From contig JAJZWV010000004.1 in the NCBI GenBank assembly GCA_021846505.1, positions 68,074 through 106,330 on the forward strand: a stretch of 38,257 bases of DNA. The letters are read 5' to 3'. Of the stretch, positions 1-8,294 are shown in pieces; position 1 is the first letter of the stretch; each line of letters begins with the position of its first letter. Both the position numbers and the translations under genes were made by a program. Below the pieces are notes generated by a model that saw only the letters and a program-made list of their open reading frames with translations, did no database searches and was not told where the DNA came from. This stretch comes from Bacillota bacterium. GTDB taxonomy: Bacteria > Bacillota > Sulfobacillia > Sulfobacillales > JAIMBI01.

Positions 1-397
1 GATCCCACGGCCCGATGGCGGTAATGTTCACATGGCCGTGCCGGTCCACCTGGGCCGGGTTGATCCAAATTCGAAACCGGTCCAGGAAAATGGCATCAAA
101 GATATCCTCCATGGTGAGCGGAATCCCCTGCTGCGCATCGGTCAAAAATTGCCCCAGCGTCAGCGTGGGGATGGGAGCCACCTCCATGCCCGACTCCGGC
201 GTGGACAGCACGGCCAAATCGGGAGCGTGGGTGCGCTTGGCCAGGTGAGCGGCCAGTGCGCCCAGCGCCGTGACCGAACTGACCAGCACCTCTCCCTGCA
301 GCTGGCGCGCCATGACCGTGATCATCAGCTCGTCGATCGTGTAGGCCGCCTCCGCCGCGGGCGGGCTGGCCGGTCCTGCTGAGCGCTGCTCTGACAT
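1..397 (-). CDS. CoA-transferase beta subunit, IpdB-like (3' end beyond the window)
   Basis: The reading frame starts at ATG 397 behind a GGGAGGGATAG ribosome binding site and stays open for 132 codons to the left edge, so the C-terminal half is missing. The visible part begins MSEQRSAGPASP and contains a YTIDELMITVMARQL segment and a later FRIWINPAQVDRHGHVN segment. Both are typical of beta subunits of class I CoA-transferases of the glutaconate/IpdB type. It lies 51 nt downstream of the alpha subunit gene on the same strand, with no terminator between, so the two should form one heteromeric enzyme. Known IpdAB enzymes open a ring in CoA thioesters during steroid C/D-ring breakdown. The substrate here cannot be read from the sequence, and an ordinary 3-oxoacid or glutaconate CoA-transferase remains possible. 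Confidence 0.8.
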   Translation of the reverse strand, partial: MSEQRSAGPASPPAAEAAYTIDELMITVMARQLQGEVLVSSVTALGALAAHLAKRTHAPDLAVLSTPESGMEVAPIPTLTLGQFLTDAQQGIPLTMEDIFDAIFLDRFRIWINPAQVDRHGHVNITAIGPWD

Positions 398-448
398 CTC
401 TCTATCCCTCCCGTGTGGCGCCTCTCATCATCTGCAGCCCGGTGAGCC

Positions 449-1312
449 TCACACTTCCAGACGCCCAATGAGCGCCTCAGCGCCGCCCACGGCGGCGATG
501 TAGTCCTGATGCCGGTCGCCAATAAACCGGTCTACGTATTCGGCCCAGCTGGACGGGTCGCGAGCGGCCGCGAGGTAGTCCTGCACATGGCGGAGGTCAG
601 CCCGGTAGTAGGGGGCGCATCCCGTGAAGTGCGCGCCCCACTGGGCTTCCACCACGCCGTCCACGTGAATGCGGTGAATTTGGACGTCGCGGCCGTAGCG
701 CTGCAGCTCTTCGGCGGACACCACCCGCTCGGCGGACAAAATTGTCCGCTTGGCGGCTTTGGCGCACAGCACGTCGACGTGGCCATCGCCTAAAATCACG
801 CCGTTGCCCTGCGGGTCCGCCAAGTTGACATGAATCAGGGCAAAGTCGGGGGCCAGCGCGGGCACCGCCACCAGGGTTTCCCCCCCGAAAGGATCGGCGA
901 AGCGCCGAAAGGCGCCGTTCACCGCCAGGACATCCGTTCCCAAGCCCACGTGGGTGGGCAGGAACGGCACCCGCTTGACCGTGGCGTCCAGCCCCGCCAT
1001 CACCGTGAATTCGGTCCACTCCTGAAACGCCACGCTCCCGGACTCCCGCGCGCGCCGAAAGTGGGGGGACAGCCCCATGATTTCAAAGCCGACAAAGGCG
1101 TAAATCACTTCACGCACCTTTTCGGTGCCCAGCAGCATGTCCACCTCGGGGCCCCCGACATCCACGATGAGGCGGAAGTCGCCGCGCCCGCGGGCCGCCA
1201 GCGCCCGCACCAAGCTCATCGGCTTGCGCGACAGGGAGGATCCCCCCACGGCGATGGTGGCACCCGCTGGGATGGCACCCACCACCTCATCGATGCGCAT
1301 CAGCTTGTTCAT
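449..1312 (-). CDS. CoA-transferase alpha subunit, IpdA-like
   Basis: A 287-residue protein starting at ATG 1312, with AAAGGAG eight bases upstream. Features of class I CoA-transferase alpha subunits are visible: an N-terminal IPAGATIAVGG segment (about 14-24), EWTEF around residues 98-102, then PFLPTHVGLGTDVL near 116-129. The length matches IpdA and GctA families (about 280-320 residues). IpdAB of actinobacteria is a CoA-transferase relative that hydrolyses a carbon-carbon bond in a steroid-derived CoA thioester. The neighbours here (two SDRs and a crotonase) resemble that gene neighbourhood. It is the penultimate gene of a minus-strand cluster. The leader carries four AGGAG-containing 10-bp repeats (1341-1380). 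The family call is firm; the steroid role is inference. Confidence 0.85.
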   Translation of the reverse strand: MNKLMRIDEVVGAIPAGATIAVGGSSLSRKPMSLVRALAARGRGDFRLIVDVGGPEVDMLLGTEKVREVIYAFVGFEIMGLSPHFRRARESGSVAFQEWTEFTVMAGLDATVKRVPFLPTHVGLGTDVLAVNGAFRRFADPFGGETLVAVPALAPDFALIHVNLADPQGNGVILGDGHVDVLCAKAAKRTILSAERVVSAEELQRYGRDVQIHRIHVDGVVEAQWGAHFTGCAPYYRADLRHVQDYLAAARDPSSWAEYVDRFIGDRHQDYIAAVGGAEALIGRLEV

Positions 1313-1340
1313 GCGCTGCTCCTTTCTTCAAGGACGTTCT

Positions 1341-1380
1341 CAGATCTCCTCAAATCTCCTCAAATCTCCTCACATCCCCT
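1341..1380 (-). repeat. Four tandem 10-bp repeats containing AGGAG
   Basis: On the minus strand the unit AGGAGATTTG occurs twice exactly, flanked by one copy ending in CTG and one degenerate copy (AGGGGATGTG). The array lies 29-68 nt upstream of the CoA-transferase alpha start, between that gene and the stop of the FabL-like gene. Each unit contains a Shine-Dalgarno-like AGGAG, in addition to the properly spaced AAAGGAG at 1318-1324. Confidence 0.85.
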
Positions 1381-1409
1381 GGCTTCCACCGGTCCTCATG
1401 CCGAGCGCG

Positions 1410-2198
1410 TCAGCGAATTTCTTCAAAGGGGCCCGAGGCGAGCGACAGCCCACCGTCCACCTGGATCACTTGGCCGGTCACAAACTGCGCCAAATCGCTG
1501 GCCAGCCACACCGCCGCCCCGGCGACATCGTCGGGCACGCCCATGCGGCCCAGCGGCGTGTCGCGCGCGACCGCTTGATCCAGTCGGTCGAACGTGTCTT
1601 TCAGATAGTAGCGGGCGGAGTCCGTGTCGATGACGCCGGGCGAGATGCAGTTGGCGGTAATGCCTAACGCGCCCAGCTCATAGGCGAGATACCGCGTCCA
1701 GGTCTCCACAGCGCCTTTCGCCGAGCCCAGCGCGGCGTAGTGGGCCAGGGTGAACCGCGTGCCGTGGCCCGACACCGTGATGATGCGGCCGGGGCGGCCC
1801 TTCATGAGCGGCACCGCTTCCTGCACCGCCAGCATTAAGCTGCGCACAATCAGATTAAAGGTCCGCTCGAAGTGATGCGGCTGCATGGCCAAGGTGGGCT
1901 TAAAGGCGGTCGCCGCCGCGTTGGCCACGTAGATATCGAGCCCCCCGACCTGCTCGCGCACCCCGGCAAACAGGGCCGCGATTTGCTCCGGATCCTCCAG
2001 ATCGGCGCTCATCACCCAGGCGCGCCGGCCGCGAGCCCTCACCGCGGCAGCCGTTTCCTCAGCCAGCTCCCGTGCCTGGCGGCAGTGAACCACCACATCG
2101 GCTCCGTGGTCCGCCAGCGCGAGCGCGGTCGCACGCCCTATGCCGCGGGAGCTGCCGGTGACCAGCGCGGCCCGCCCCGCCAGCAGTGTGCTGGTCAT
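1410..2198 (-). CDS. SDR-family oxidoreductase, FabL-like (enoyl-ACP reductase III type)
   Basis: Starting at ATG 2198, the protein has 262 residues. The start forms an ATGA overlap with the stop of the upstream gene; an in-frame ATG at 2222 would add eight residues and is less likely. The Rossmann motif TGSSRGIG lies at residues 14-21. The catalytic pair is Y154 and K161, a Y-x6-K spacing as in FabI/FabL enoyl reductases, instead of the Y-x3-K of ordinary SDRs. The phrases ISPGVIDT, TPLGRMG and VDGGLSL also match the FabL family. Expected activity is NAD(P)H reduction of a 2-enoyl thioester. Inside a CoA-thioester catabolic cluster, an enoyl-CoA or unusual ring intermediate may be the true substrate rather than acyl-ACP; that is inference. 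Confidence 0.8.
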   Translation of the reverse strand: MTSTLLAGRAALVTGSSRGIGRATALALADHGADVVVHCRQARELAEETAAAVRARGRRAWVMSADLEDPEQIAALFAGVREQVGGLDIYVANAAATAFKPTLAMQPHHFERTFNLIVRSLMLAVQEAVPLMKGRPGRIITVSGHGTRFTLAHYAALGSAKGAVETWTRYLAYELGALGITANCISPGVIDTDSARYYLKDTFDRLDQAVARDTPLGRMGVPDDVAGAAVWLASDLAQFVTGQVIQVDGGLSLASGPFEEIR

Positions 2199-2998
2199 GA
2201 GGACAGACCCTTTCCCAGCCACTCGCCGCCATCGATCACCAGCACTTCGCCGGTGATGAAGTCCGCATACGGTGAAAGCAGGTAGCCCGCGGCGTTGGCC
2301 ACTTCCTCCACGGTGCCGAAGCGCCCGCGCGGGATTTTGGCCAGCAGCCGAGCCGCGGAGGCATCATCCGGCCACAAGCCGGCGCGGGCGCCCTCGGTGT
2401 CGGTCGGGCCCGGGCACACGGCATTCACGCGAATGCCCTTCGATGCCCACTCCACCGCCAGCGTCCGGGTGAGCGTCACCACCCCCGCCTTGGCCACCGC
2501 CGAGTGCAGATTTTTCGGCCCGCCCATCCAGGCATAGCTGGCTACGATATTCACGATGCTGCCGCCGTGGCCAGCGGCCATCATCGCCAGGCCCGCGGCC
2601 CGGGTGCAGTAAAAGGTGCCGTGCAGCACGCTCGCGACGACGGCATTGAACCCGTTGACCGACAGCTTGTCCGCGTCGACGGTGAAGTTGCCCGCCGCGG
2701 CATTGACCAGCATGTCCACCCGGCCAAATTTGGCCAAGGCCTGCTGGATCAGCTGGTCCACCTGATCGGGCTGGCGCACGTCGGTGGGCACGCCGATGGC
2801 CTCCAGGCCCGCGGCCTCCAAGCGCTCGGCCGCCGGGTGGACGTGCTCGGGGTTGCGGCCCGCCAGCACCACCCGCGCCCCATGGCGGCCCAGCATTTCG
2901 GCGATGCCAAACCCGATCCCCGTGCCGCCACCCGTGACCACGGCGACCTGCCCCGCAAACGTTTCCTCTGGCAACATTCCAAACCCTCCTGATGACAT
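2195..2998 (-). CDS. SDR-family 2,4-dienoyl-CoA reductase-like protein
   Basis: A 267-residue SDR. The nucleotide-binding TGGGTGIG lies at residues 22-29 and the NAAAGNF motif at 99-105, a hallmark of the DECR branch of SDRs. The region around residues 155-170 aligns without gaps to human DECR1: Y155, S166 and K170 fall on its catalytic Tyr199, Ser210 and Lys214. PGPTDTEG near 196-203 also fits. DECR enzymes reduce 2,4-dienoyl-CoA with NADPH, which allows beta-oxidation of polyunsaturated or ring-derived chains. It overlaps the next gene by four bases and follows the crotonase by 81 nt, so co-transcription is likely. Exact substrate unknown. Confidence 0.85.
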   Translation of the reverse strand: MSSGGFGMLPEETFAGQVAVVTGGGTGIGFGIAEMLGRHGARVVLAGRNPEHVHPAAERLEAAGLEAIGVPTDVRQPDQVDQLIQQALAKFGRVDMLVNAAAGNFTVDADKLSVNGFNAVVASVLHGTFYCTRAAGLAMMAAGHGGSIVNIVASYAWMGGPKNLHSAVAKAGVVTLTRTLAVEWASKGIRVNAVCPGPTDTEGARAGLWPDDASAARLLAKIPRGRFGTVEEVANAAGYLLSPYADFITGEVLVIDGGEWLGKGLSS

Positions 2999-3079
2999 CT
3001 AGCCCCCACCCAACCGGAGAAAACCTGGAACTAGGTCATAAATTTTGTCGAACCATCAGTCTCGCTCTCACCGCGCAGG

Positions 3080-3892
3080 CTACCGGCCGTGAAACGTGGG
3101 CGGGCGCTTGGACAAGAAGGCGTCCAGCGCCTCGCGGTGGTCTTGGCTGGCTCCGAGCCGGTCCTGCCACTCGGCCTCCAGCGCCACCACCTCGTCAAAG
3201 GAGCTGTCGGCGGCTGCGTGCAGAATCGCCTTCACGCCCGCTTGCGCCAGCGGGGCGCCCGCGGCCAGGCGGGCTGCCCAGGCTGTAGCGTCGGCCGCCA
3301 GGGAGGCGGCATCCTCGCTCACCTGCGCGATCAGGCCAAGAGATAGGGCCTCCGCAGCGGACAGCGGCTGGCCGGTGAGGCTCATCTCCATGGCCTTGGA
3401 CAGGCCCAGCAGGCGCACCAGCTGATGCGCGGCGCCCGAGTCCGGCACCAGGCCTACACCCACAAACGCCGCGATAAAGCGGGTGCGGGCTTCGGCGAGC
3501 CGGATATCAGCCGCCAGGGCCAGAGACAGCCCCCCGCCGGCGGCCGCGCCGTTGACCGCGGCGATGACGGGCTTCGGCAGCCGCCGCATCGCTTCCACCA
3601 AGGGCGCCCACTCGTCATAAATTAGGCGGGCCAAAGCCGGCGGGGCCCCTTCGTAGTTGCTCACCAGCTCGGCCACGTCTTGGCCGACCGAAAAAGCGCG
3701 GCCGGCGCCGGTCAGGACCACCACACGGACCGCCTCGTCGTCGCGGGCTTGGCCCAGTGCGGACAGCAGCGCGCGGCGCGCCGGCCGGTTTAAGGCGTTG
3801 AGCGCCGCCGGCCGGTTCAGCGTGATGGTGGCAATTTCGTCGGCGGCGTGGTACAGAACCTCGTCCTGGCCATCCTCGGCGCTGTCTTGCAC
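3080..3892 (-). CDS. Enoyl-CoA hydratase/isomerase family protein, PaaG-like
   Basis: A 270-residue crotonase-fold protein. The oxyanion-hole segments are GAGRAFSVGQD (62-72) and GAAAGGGLSLA (115-125). The two hydratase glutamates of classical enoyl-CoA hydratase are absent (S123 and F143 at the aligned positions), while D151 in GLVPDSG is kept. That pattern is typical of PaaG-type isomerases and related ring-modifying crotonases, so simple hydratase activity is unlikely. It lies upstream of the two SDRs and the CoA-transferase pair on the same strand. EchA20, a crotonase of actinobacterial steroid D-ring opening, is an alternative comparison. Family sure, reaction unsure. Confidence 0.85.
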   Translation of the reverse strand: MQDSAEDGQDEVLYHAADEIATITLNRPAALNALNRPARRALLSALGQARDDEAVRVVVLTGAGRAFSVGQDVAELVSNYEGAPPALARLIYDEWAPLVEAMRRLPKPVIAAVNGAAAGGGLSLALAADIRLAEARTRFIAAFVGVGLVPDSGAAHQLVRLLGLSKAMEMSLTGQPLSAAEALSLGLIAQVSEDAASLAADATAWAARLAAGAPLAQAGVKAILHAAADSSFDEVVALEAEWQDRLGASQDHREALDAFLSKRPPTFHGR

Positions 3893-4028
3893 GTTGATGC
3901 TGATCCCTCCCCGAAGCGGTTCAACGATTTAAGGGCTCCCCGCATGCAATTCTCAGTGGGTGCGCGATCTCCTGCCCGCCCAGCCGTTTGGGACACAATA
4001 TCGTGCGACGAGTTTCGCGCGCGCGGCG

Positions 4029-4892
4029 CTAAAACTCGCGGCCGGGGGCCGTGGGCTCCGGCACCCACTCGTGCCACCGCCGGTCCTCGGTGATATTGGG
4101 AATGTTTAGCATGCGCAGCTGATCCGTGGTCAGCGGGAAGGCTGGCACGTGCTCCCCCAGCGACACCAGCGGCCGCATGAGGCTCAGGGGCACATGAAAC
4201 TTCGGCACGGGCGGCCGCCGACCTCCCAACTCGGCCACCCAATCAATAAGCCCATCCAGGGTCATGCGCACGGGCCCCCCAACTTCAAACACTTGGCCGG
4301 CCACGTCGGCGGCCGGGGCCGTCAGCAGCTTGGCCAGCACCGCGGCCAAATCGCCGCGCCACAGCGGGTCGAACAGAGCATGGCCGTCGCCGGGCACGGG
4401 CACGACCGGATTTCTGGCCAGGCCGGCCAGGGTTGCAAAAAAGTCGGCATGGCCGCCAAACACCAGCGAAGGCCGGACCACCACCGCCTCAGGCAGATTG
4501 CGGCGCACCAGCTGCTCCGCCTGCCACTTGGTTTCGAAGTAGCGGCTGCCGCCCCGGGGGCTCACCCCCAGTGCCGACATTTGAACGTACCGCGGCACCT
4601 GGGCCTGGCGCACCGCGTCCACCACCCGCTGCGTCACGCCCACATGCAACGCCTGGTAGGTGACGCCGTCGGCAGGATTTTCGCGAATGATGCCCACCAG
4701 GTTCAGCACCCCGTCCACCCCGTCCAGCAACGATCCCAATGCGTCGCGCTGCAGATTGCAAGCGGCGCCGGCCGCGCCGGCCACCGCCCGCCCGCGGCGG
4801 CTCACGGCCACGACGTCGTGGCCCTGGGCCACGAGCGCCGCTTGAACCGCTTCCCCCACATAGCCACTGGCTCCGGTGACGAGATACCGCAT
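4029..4892 (-). CDS. NAD(P)-binding epimerase-like protein, complex I NDUFA9 subfamily
   Basis: A 287-residue atypical/extended SDR with the nucleotide-binding TGASGYVG at residues 6-13. Further family marks are a NLVGIIRE segment near 85-92 and GVSPRGGSRYFETKWQAE near 129-146, where YxxxK is read as Y138-FETK. This pattern is typical of NDUFA9-like and NmrA-like NAD-dependent epimerase/dehydratases, often annotated as complex I NDUFA9 subunit family without real evidence of respiratory function. The start ATG 4892 follows AAGGGAGGGTC. It is the first gene of the minus-strand cluster but is separated from the crotonase by 136 nt, so it may form its own unit. Substrate unknown. Confidence 0.8.
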   Translation of the reverse strand: MRYLVTGASGYVGEAVQAALVAQGHDVVAVSRRGRAVAGAAGAACNLQRDALGSLLDGVDGVLNLVGIIRENPADGVTYQALHVGVTQRVVDAVRQAQVPRYVQMSALGVSPRGGSRYFETKWQAEQLVRRNLPEAVVVRPSLVFGGHADFFATLAGLARNPVVPVPGDGHALFDPLWRGDLAAVLAKLLTAPAADVAGQVFEVGGPVRMTLDGLIDWVAELGGRRPPVPKFHVPLSLMRPLVSLGEHVPAFPLTTDQLRMLNIPNITEDRRWHEWVPEPTAPGREF

Positions 4893-5154
4893 GGAGAGAC
4901 CCTCCCTTTATGACACTTCGCAACTCAGTGTGACCCTCGGTCTCCTGCGCTTCCCCAGAGCCGCTGGATCGTGCCGCAATCGGGCCGACCCAGACTATCG
5001 GGCCACCCCCAGGCTGGCCGGTGGCACATTGAGCGGCTCTGCCCGTGAGTTTACCAGCCCACGCGCCCGTTCGTGTGAAGGCGAAGGCGGTGTAACCGAC
5101 CGCCCCGAGCGGCCGTTGGACTTGGCGAGAGGAGCCAGCCGTGGAGGTGCCGCG

Positions 5155-6204
5155 ATGTCCCCGCAGTCATGGAAATTGTGGAAGTCGGGAGGACCGCCGC
5201 GAAGGCCAGTGTGGGTCCTGGCGGCCGCCTTTGGGGCGGTGGCCGTGGCCGCGTGGGCGGCGCGGCCGGCACCGGCGGCATCCCTGGCGGGAGCCACCGT
5301 GGTTCGCCTGCCCACCCCGCCCCAGGGATGGACCACCCGCTACGTCCCGGGGCGGACCCGCTGGGCCCTGCAGCGTGCCAACCAGGCTTGTGCCTTTCAG
5401 GAGCCCTACACCGTGTGGGTGGCCCGGCCGGGGCACGCGTGGGTGCCGGTGGTGCGCGGGCCGAGTGCCTGCACCCCTGCAGCATGGCAGCGCGGCGCGC
5501 TGGGGCCGTCCGGGTATCCGGAGGCGATCGGGCCCGGGCCGGCCGGCACGGCGCTGCTGGTGATGTGGAGCCCGGCGGCCGGGACCCTCACCGTGGCCCA
5601 GGTGAGCCCGAGCGGTGCGAAGGCGTTCTGGTCGCTGCCTGCGGGCGGCACCGGATTGTCTGCCGTGCGGCTCCGCGAAATGCATGCGGGGAGCGGCGTG
5701 TGGCAGGTGCGCTTCACCGTCGAGGGCCCGTCGCCCGCTCACTGGCGCGTGATCCTGCACCACACGCGGGCGGGCGGCTGGACCGCCGCGCCCCATCTCC
5801 AGGGCACCAGCGAGCAGCTGACGCTCCCGAATGGCGCCGTGGTGAGGGCCGGCGGCGCGTCCGCCGCCTGGCAAGGCGATTCGGTGTCATGCCAAGTCGT
5901 GGGCGTGCCGGCCAAAAGCCCGACGGGGCTTGCCACCGTGGGCAATCACTCCGCCATTTTGCAGCAGGGCGATCGGACGGTGGCGGGCCACCGAATGTAC
6001 ACCGCGCTGGTCGAGTCAACCCCACCGGCCGCCGCCGCCCACCACGCACCCACGTACGCCTGGTGGGTGGTGCAGTATCGCCCGCTGCCCGGGTCCGCCA
6101 CCCGGGACTTGGCCTATGCGGTCGTGATCGAGGTGCCCAGCGCCAGGACGCCCTGGCCCAGCTGGGCCTCGTCCGCGCTGGCCCACTGGGCGGTGGGCAC
6201 TTAA
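5155..6204 (+). CDS. Secreted or membrane-anchored protein of unknown function
   Basis: I do not recognise a family. The start chosen is ATG 5155, preceded by GGAGGTG at good spacing; the open frame extends further upstream but lacks a second plausible start. The 349-residue product begins with a short polar stretch, then a hydrophobic segment (VWVLAAAFGAVAVAAWA, about 19-35) and an Ala-Pro-Ala-Ala-Ser boundary, so it is a signal peptide or anchor. The rest is rich in Trp, Pro, Thr and Gly with few charged clusters, as in extracytoplasmic beta-rich proteins. Its stop shares a TTAA with the convergent MMPL gene. The gene stands alone on this strand. Confidence 0.75.
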   Translation: MSPQSWKLWKSGGPPRRPVWVLAAAFGAVAVAAWAARPAPAASLAGATVVRLPTPPQGWTTRYVPGRTRWALQRANQACAFQEPYTVWVARPGHAWVPVVRGPSACTPAAWQRGALGPSGYPEAIGPGPAGTALLVMWSPAAGTLTVAQVSPSGAKAFWSLPAGGTGLSAVRLREMHAGSGVWQVRFTVEGPSPAHWRVILHHTRAGGWTAAPHLQGTSEQLTLPNGAVVRAGGASAAWQGDSVSCQVVGVPAKSPTGLATVGNHSAILQQGDRTVAGHRMYTALVESTPPAAAAHHAPTYAWWVVQYRPLPGSATRDLAYAVVIEVPSARTPWPSWASSALAHWAVGT

Positions 6205-8294
6205 GGCGCGCGGGCGCCCCCGGGCCAAAAGGCCCGGGGGCCCAGCCAGACGACCGAGGACGGCACCAGCAGGGTGCGCACCAGCCAGGTGTCCAGCAAA
6301 ATGGCCGCCGTCATGCCGATGGCCAGGGTTTTCATGATTTCCAGGGGACTTAAAATCAGCGCCAGAAACACGGCCACCATGATCATGCCGGCGCCGGTGA
6401 TCATGCCGCCGGTGGCGGCCACCCCGTCGCGCGCGGCCTCGGCGGCGCCCGCGGCGGCGAAGCGCTCTTGGATGCGGTGCAGCAGGATCACCTCGTAGTC
6501 CATGGACAGCCCAAACAGCAGCACAAAAATCAGCGGCGTGATGCTGCTGTCGGGCGCCAGCGGCAAAAGCCCCAAGCTGCCCCGCTGGACCGTCGCCACC
6601 AAGACCCCGGCGGTGGCCAGCGCCACCAATCCGTCAAACGCCACCCCCAAGAGGGCCTGCCACAGGGACCCGGTCGCCACCAGCAAGACGCCGAACGCCA
6701 CGGCTGCCACCGCCCCAATGATCCAGGGCAGGCGCTGGGCCGTCAGCCGGTTGAAGCCGTGCAGCAGCGCGGTGACGCCGCCCACCCCGGTGCGCTGGCT
6801 CGGCAGCCAGCGCCCCAGCTGCCGGTCCAGCCGCTGCACCAGCGCCACCGTGCCGGCCGCGTCCGGGCCTTGGCGCGAGGTCACATACAGGACCGCGAGG
6901 TGCGGCGCCGACTTAGGCGCGGCAAAGCTCCGGAGGCCCTGGGCCAGTGCGGCCGGGATGCCGGGCGCCCCCTCGGCGGCCCGCGCCAGGGCGGTCGGCG
7001 GCGCGAGCGCCGTGGGCGAGGAGACGGAGCGGACCGTGGGGTCCCGCTGGATGCGGCCGGCAATCTGCGCCACGCGAGTCCAGGCGGCGGGGCTGGTAGT
7101 GCGCTCTGGGAGCTCCATCACCACCGCCAGCGGCGATGATGATCCGGCGCCCTGCACGCGCTGGAGCAGAAAGACGGCTTCGCGCAGCGGATCGTGCGCG
7201 GGCAGCAGCACCGCCAGGTTGGCCGGCGTGTTCATGCGGATGGCCGGGCCCTGGCTGGCCGGCACGCCCAGCAGCACGGCGGCGGCTAAGAAGGCCCACC
7301 CCGGGTGCCGGCGGACCCACCCGCCCAGCCGCTCCCAGAAGTGGCCGCGCTTGATCGGCACCCGGCCCCAGTGGATGCGCGGCCCCAAGGCGCCCAGCAC
7401 CGCTGGCAGCAGCGTGTGGGTGCACATCAGCACCACGGCCACCGTGATGGCGCCGCCGACCGCGATGCCCCGCCAGTAGGCATTGCCACCCAGCGCGAGG
7501 GTGGCCAGTGCCAGCGCCACCGCCAGCCCGGAAAACAGCACCGACCGGCCGGCGTGCCCCATGGCTTCATCCAGCGCGGCAATGGCGTCGCCCGATGTCT
7601 TGGCCAGGGCCTGGCGATACCGCACGCTGATAAAGAGGGCGTAGTCCACCCCGACACCCAGGGCCAAGAAGCTCACGATGTCGGTGAGATAGGCCGACAG
7701 TGTCATGCTGTTTTCCAACAGGTCAATCACCGCCAGCGCCACCACCGTGCCCACCGCCGCGATGCCCAGCGGGAGCGAGGCGGCCGCCACCGTGCCAAAC
7801 ACCAACAGCAGCAGCACCAGCAGCAAGGGTAGGGCGACCGGCAGGCTGGTGGCCAGCGTCGATTTGGTGTCGCGGATGACCCGCTGCCCCACCGAGAGCT
7901 GGTTGACGGGCACTAAGGTCGCCCCGCGCCCGCGGGCGTAGGACTGAAACCCGTGCAGATGGGGGGCACTTACCCCGGTGGGCAGCACCACGGCGCTGCC
8001 GTCGGGCAGCGGGTGCACATTGGCCGCGGGCACGTGAAACCGCACCGCCCAGGCGCGGACGGCGCCAGACGAAGCATGCTCCACCAACAGCGGGGCGGCC
8101 GCCGGCGGCCCCCGCAGCAGGGCCAGCTGGCGGTCGGCCCACACGGCGCGGCTTCCCGGGGCATCTAGCCCGCTCGCGGTTAAATGGTGGGTCACGTTTT
8201 TGGCCAGCGGGGCGGCCACGGCCAGCACCACCACCCACAGGGCGATGACCCACCAGCGGTGGCGCCCCATGAACATCCCGAGTCGTCCGAGCAT
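6201..8294 (-). CDS. MMPL/RND-family membrane transporter
   Basis: A 697-residue protein starting at ATG 8294 behind an AGGAGGCGCAC ribosome binding site. TM1 lies at about residues 14-32, followed by an extracytoplasmic domain, a first bundle of helices from about 150 to 310, a second outer domain, and a final bundle from about 515 to 690. The paired MMPL signatures are GVGVDYALF (213-221) and the matching GLSMDYEVILLHRI in the second half. The length is normal for Gram-positive MMPL/YdfJ-type exporters. These proteins use the proton gradient to move lipids, drugs or small hydrophobic compounds. No adjacent regulator identifies the substrate. It converges on the preceding secreted-protein gene. 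Confidence 0.9.
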   Translation of the reverse strand: MLGRLGMFMGRHRWWVIALWVVVLAVAAPLAKNVTHHLTASGLDAPGSRAVWADRQLALLRGPPAAAPLLVEHASSGAVRAWAVRFHVPAANVHPLPDGSAVVLPTGVSAPHLHGFQSYARGRGATLVPVNQLSVGQRVIRDTKSTLATSLPVALPLLLVLLLLVFGTVAAASLPLGIAAVGTVVALAVIDLLENSMTLSAYLTDIVSFLALGVGVDYALFISVRYRQALAKTSGDAIAALDEAMGHAGRSVLFSGLAVALALATLALGGNAYWRGIAVGGAITVAVVLMCTHTLLPAVLGALGPRIHWGRVPIKRGHFWERLGGWVRRHPGWAFLAAAVLLGVPASQGPAIRMNTPANLAVLLPAHDPLREAVFLLQRVQGAGSSSPLAVVMELPERTTSPAAWTRVAQIAGRIQRDPTVRSVSSPTALAPPTALARAAEGAPGIPAALAQGLRSFAAPKSAPHLAVLYVTSRQGPDAAGTVALVQRLDRQLGRWLPSQRTGVGGVTALLHGFNRLTAQRLPWIIGAVAAVAFGVLLVATGSLWQALLGVAFDGLVALATAGVLVATVQRGSLGLLPLAPDSSITPLIFVLLFGLSMDYEVILLHRIQERFAAAGAAEAARDGVAATGGMITGAGMIMVAVFLALILSPLEIMKTLAIGMTAAILLDTWLVRTLLVPSSVVWLGPRAFWPGGARAP
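6216..6241. terminator. Perfect 11-bp hairpin with AAAA loop at a convergent gene end
   Basis: The arms GCCCCCGGGCC and GGCCCGGGGGC (6216-6226 and 6231-6241) pair perfectly around an AAAA loop. It starts 12 nt after the stop of the secreted-protein gene and lies within the last codons of the opposing MMPL gene. There is no downstream T tract, so it may work as a weak or factor-assisted terminator, or as an mRNA-end stabiliser. Confidence 0.5.

Noticed and set aside
5169-6353. A 394-codon plus-strand open frame overlapping the secreted protein gene
   Set aside because: Frame-shifted shadow of the real gene, with no start signal and no hydrophobic leader.
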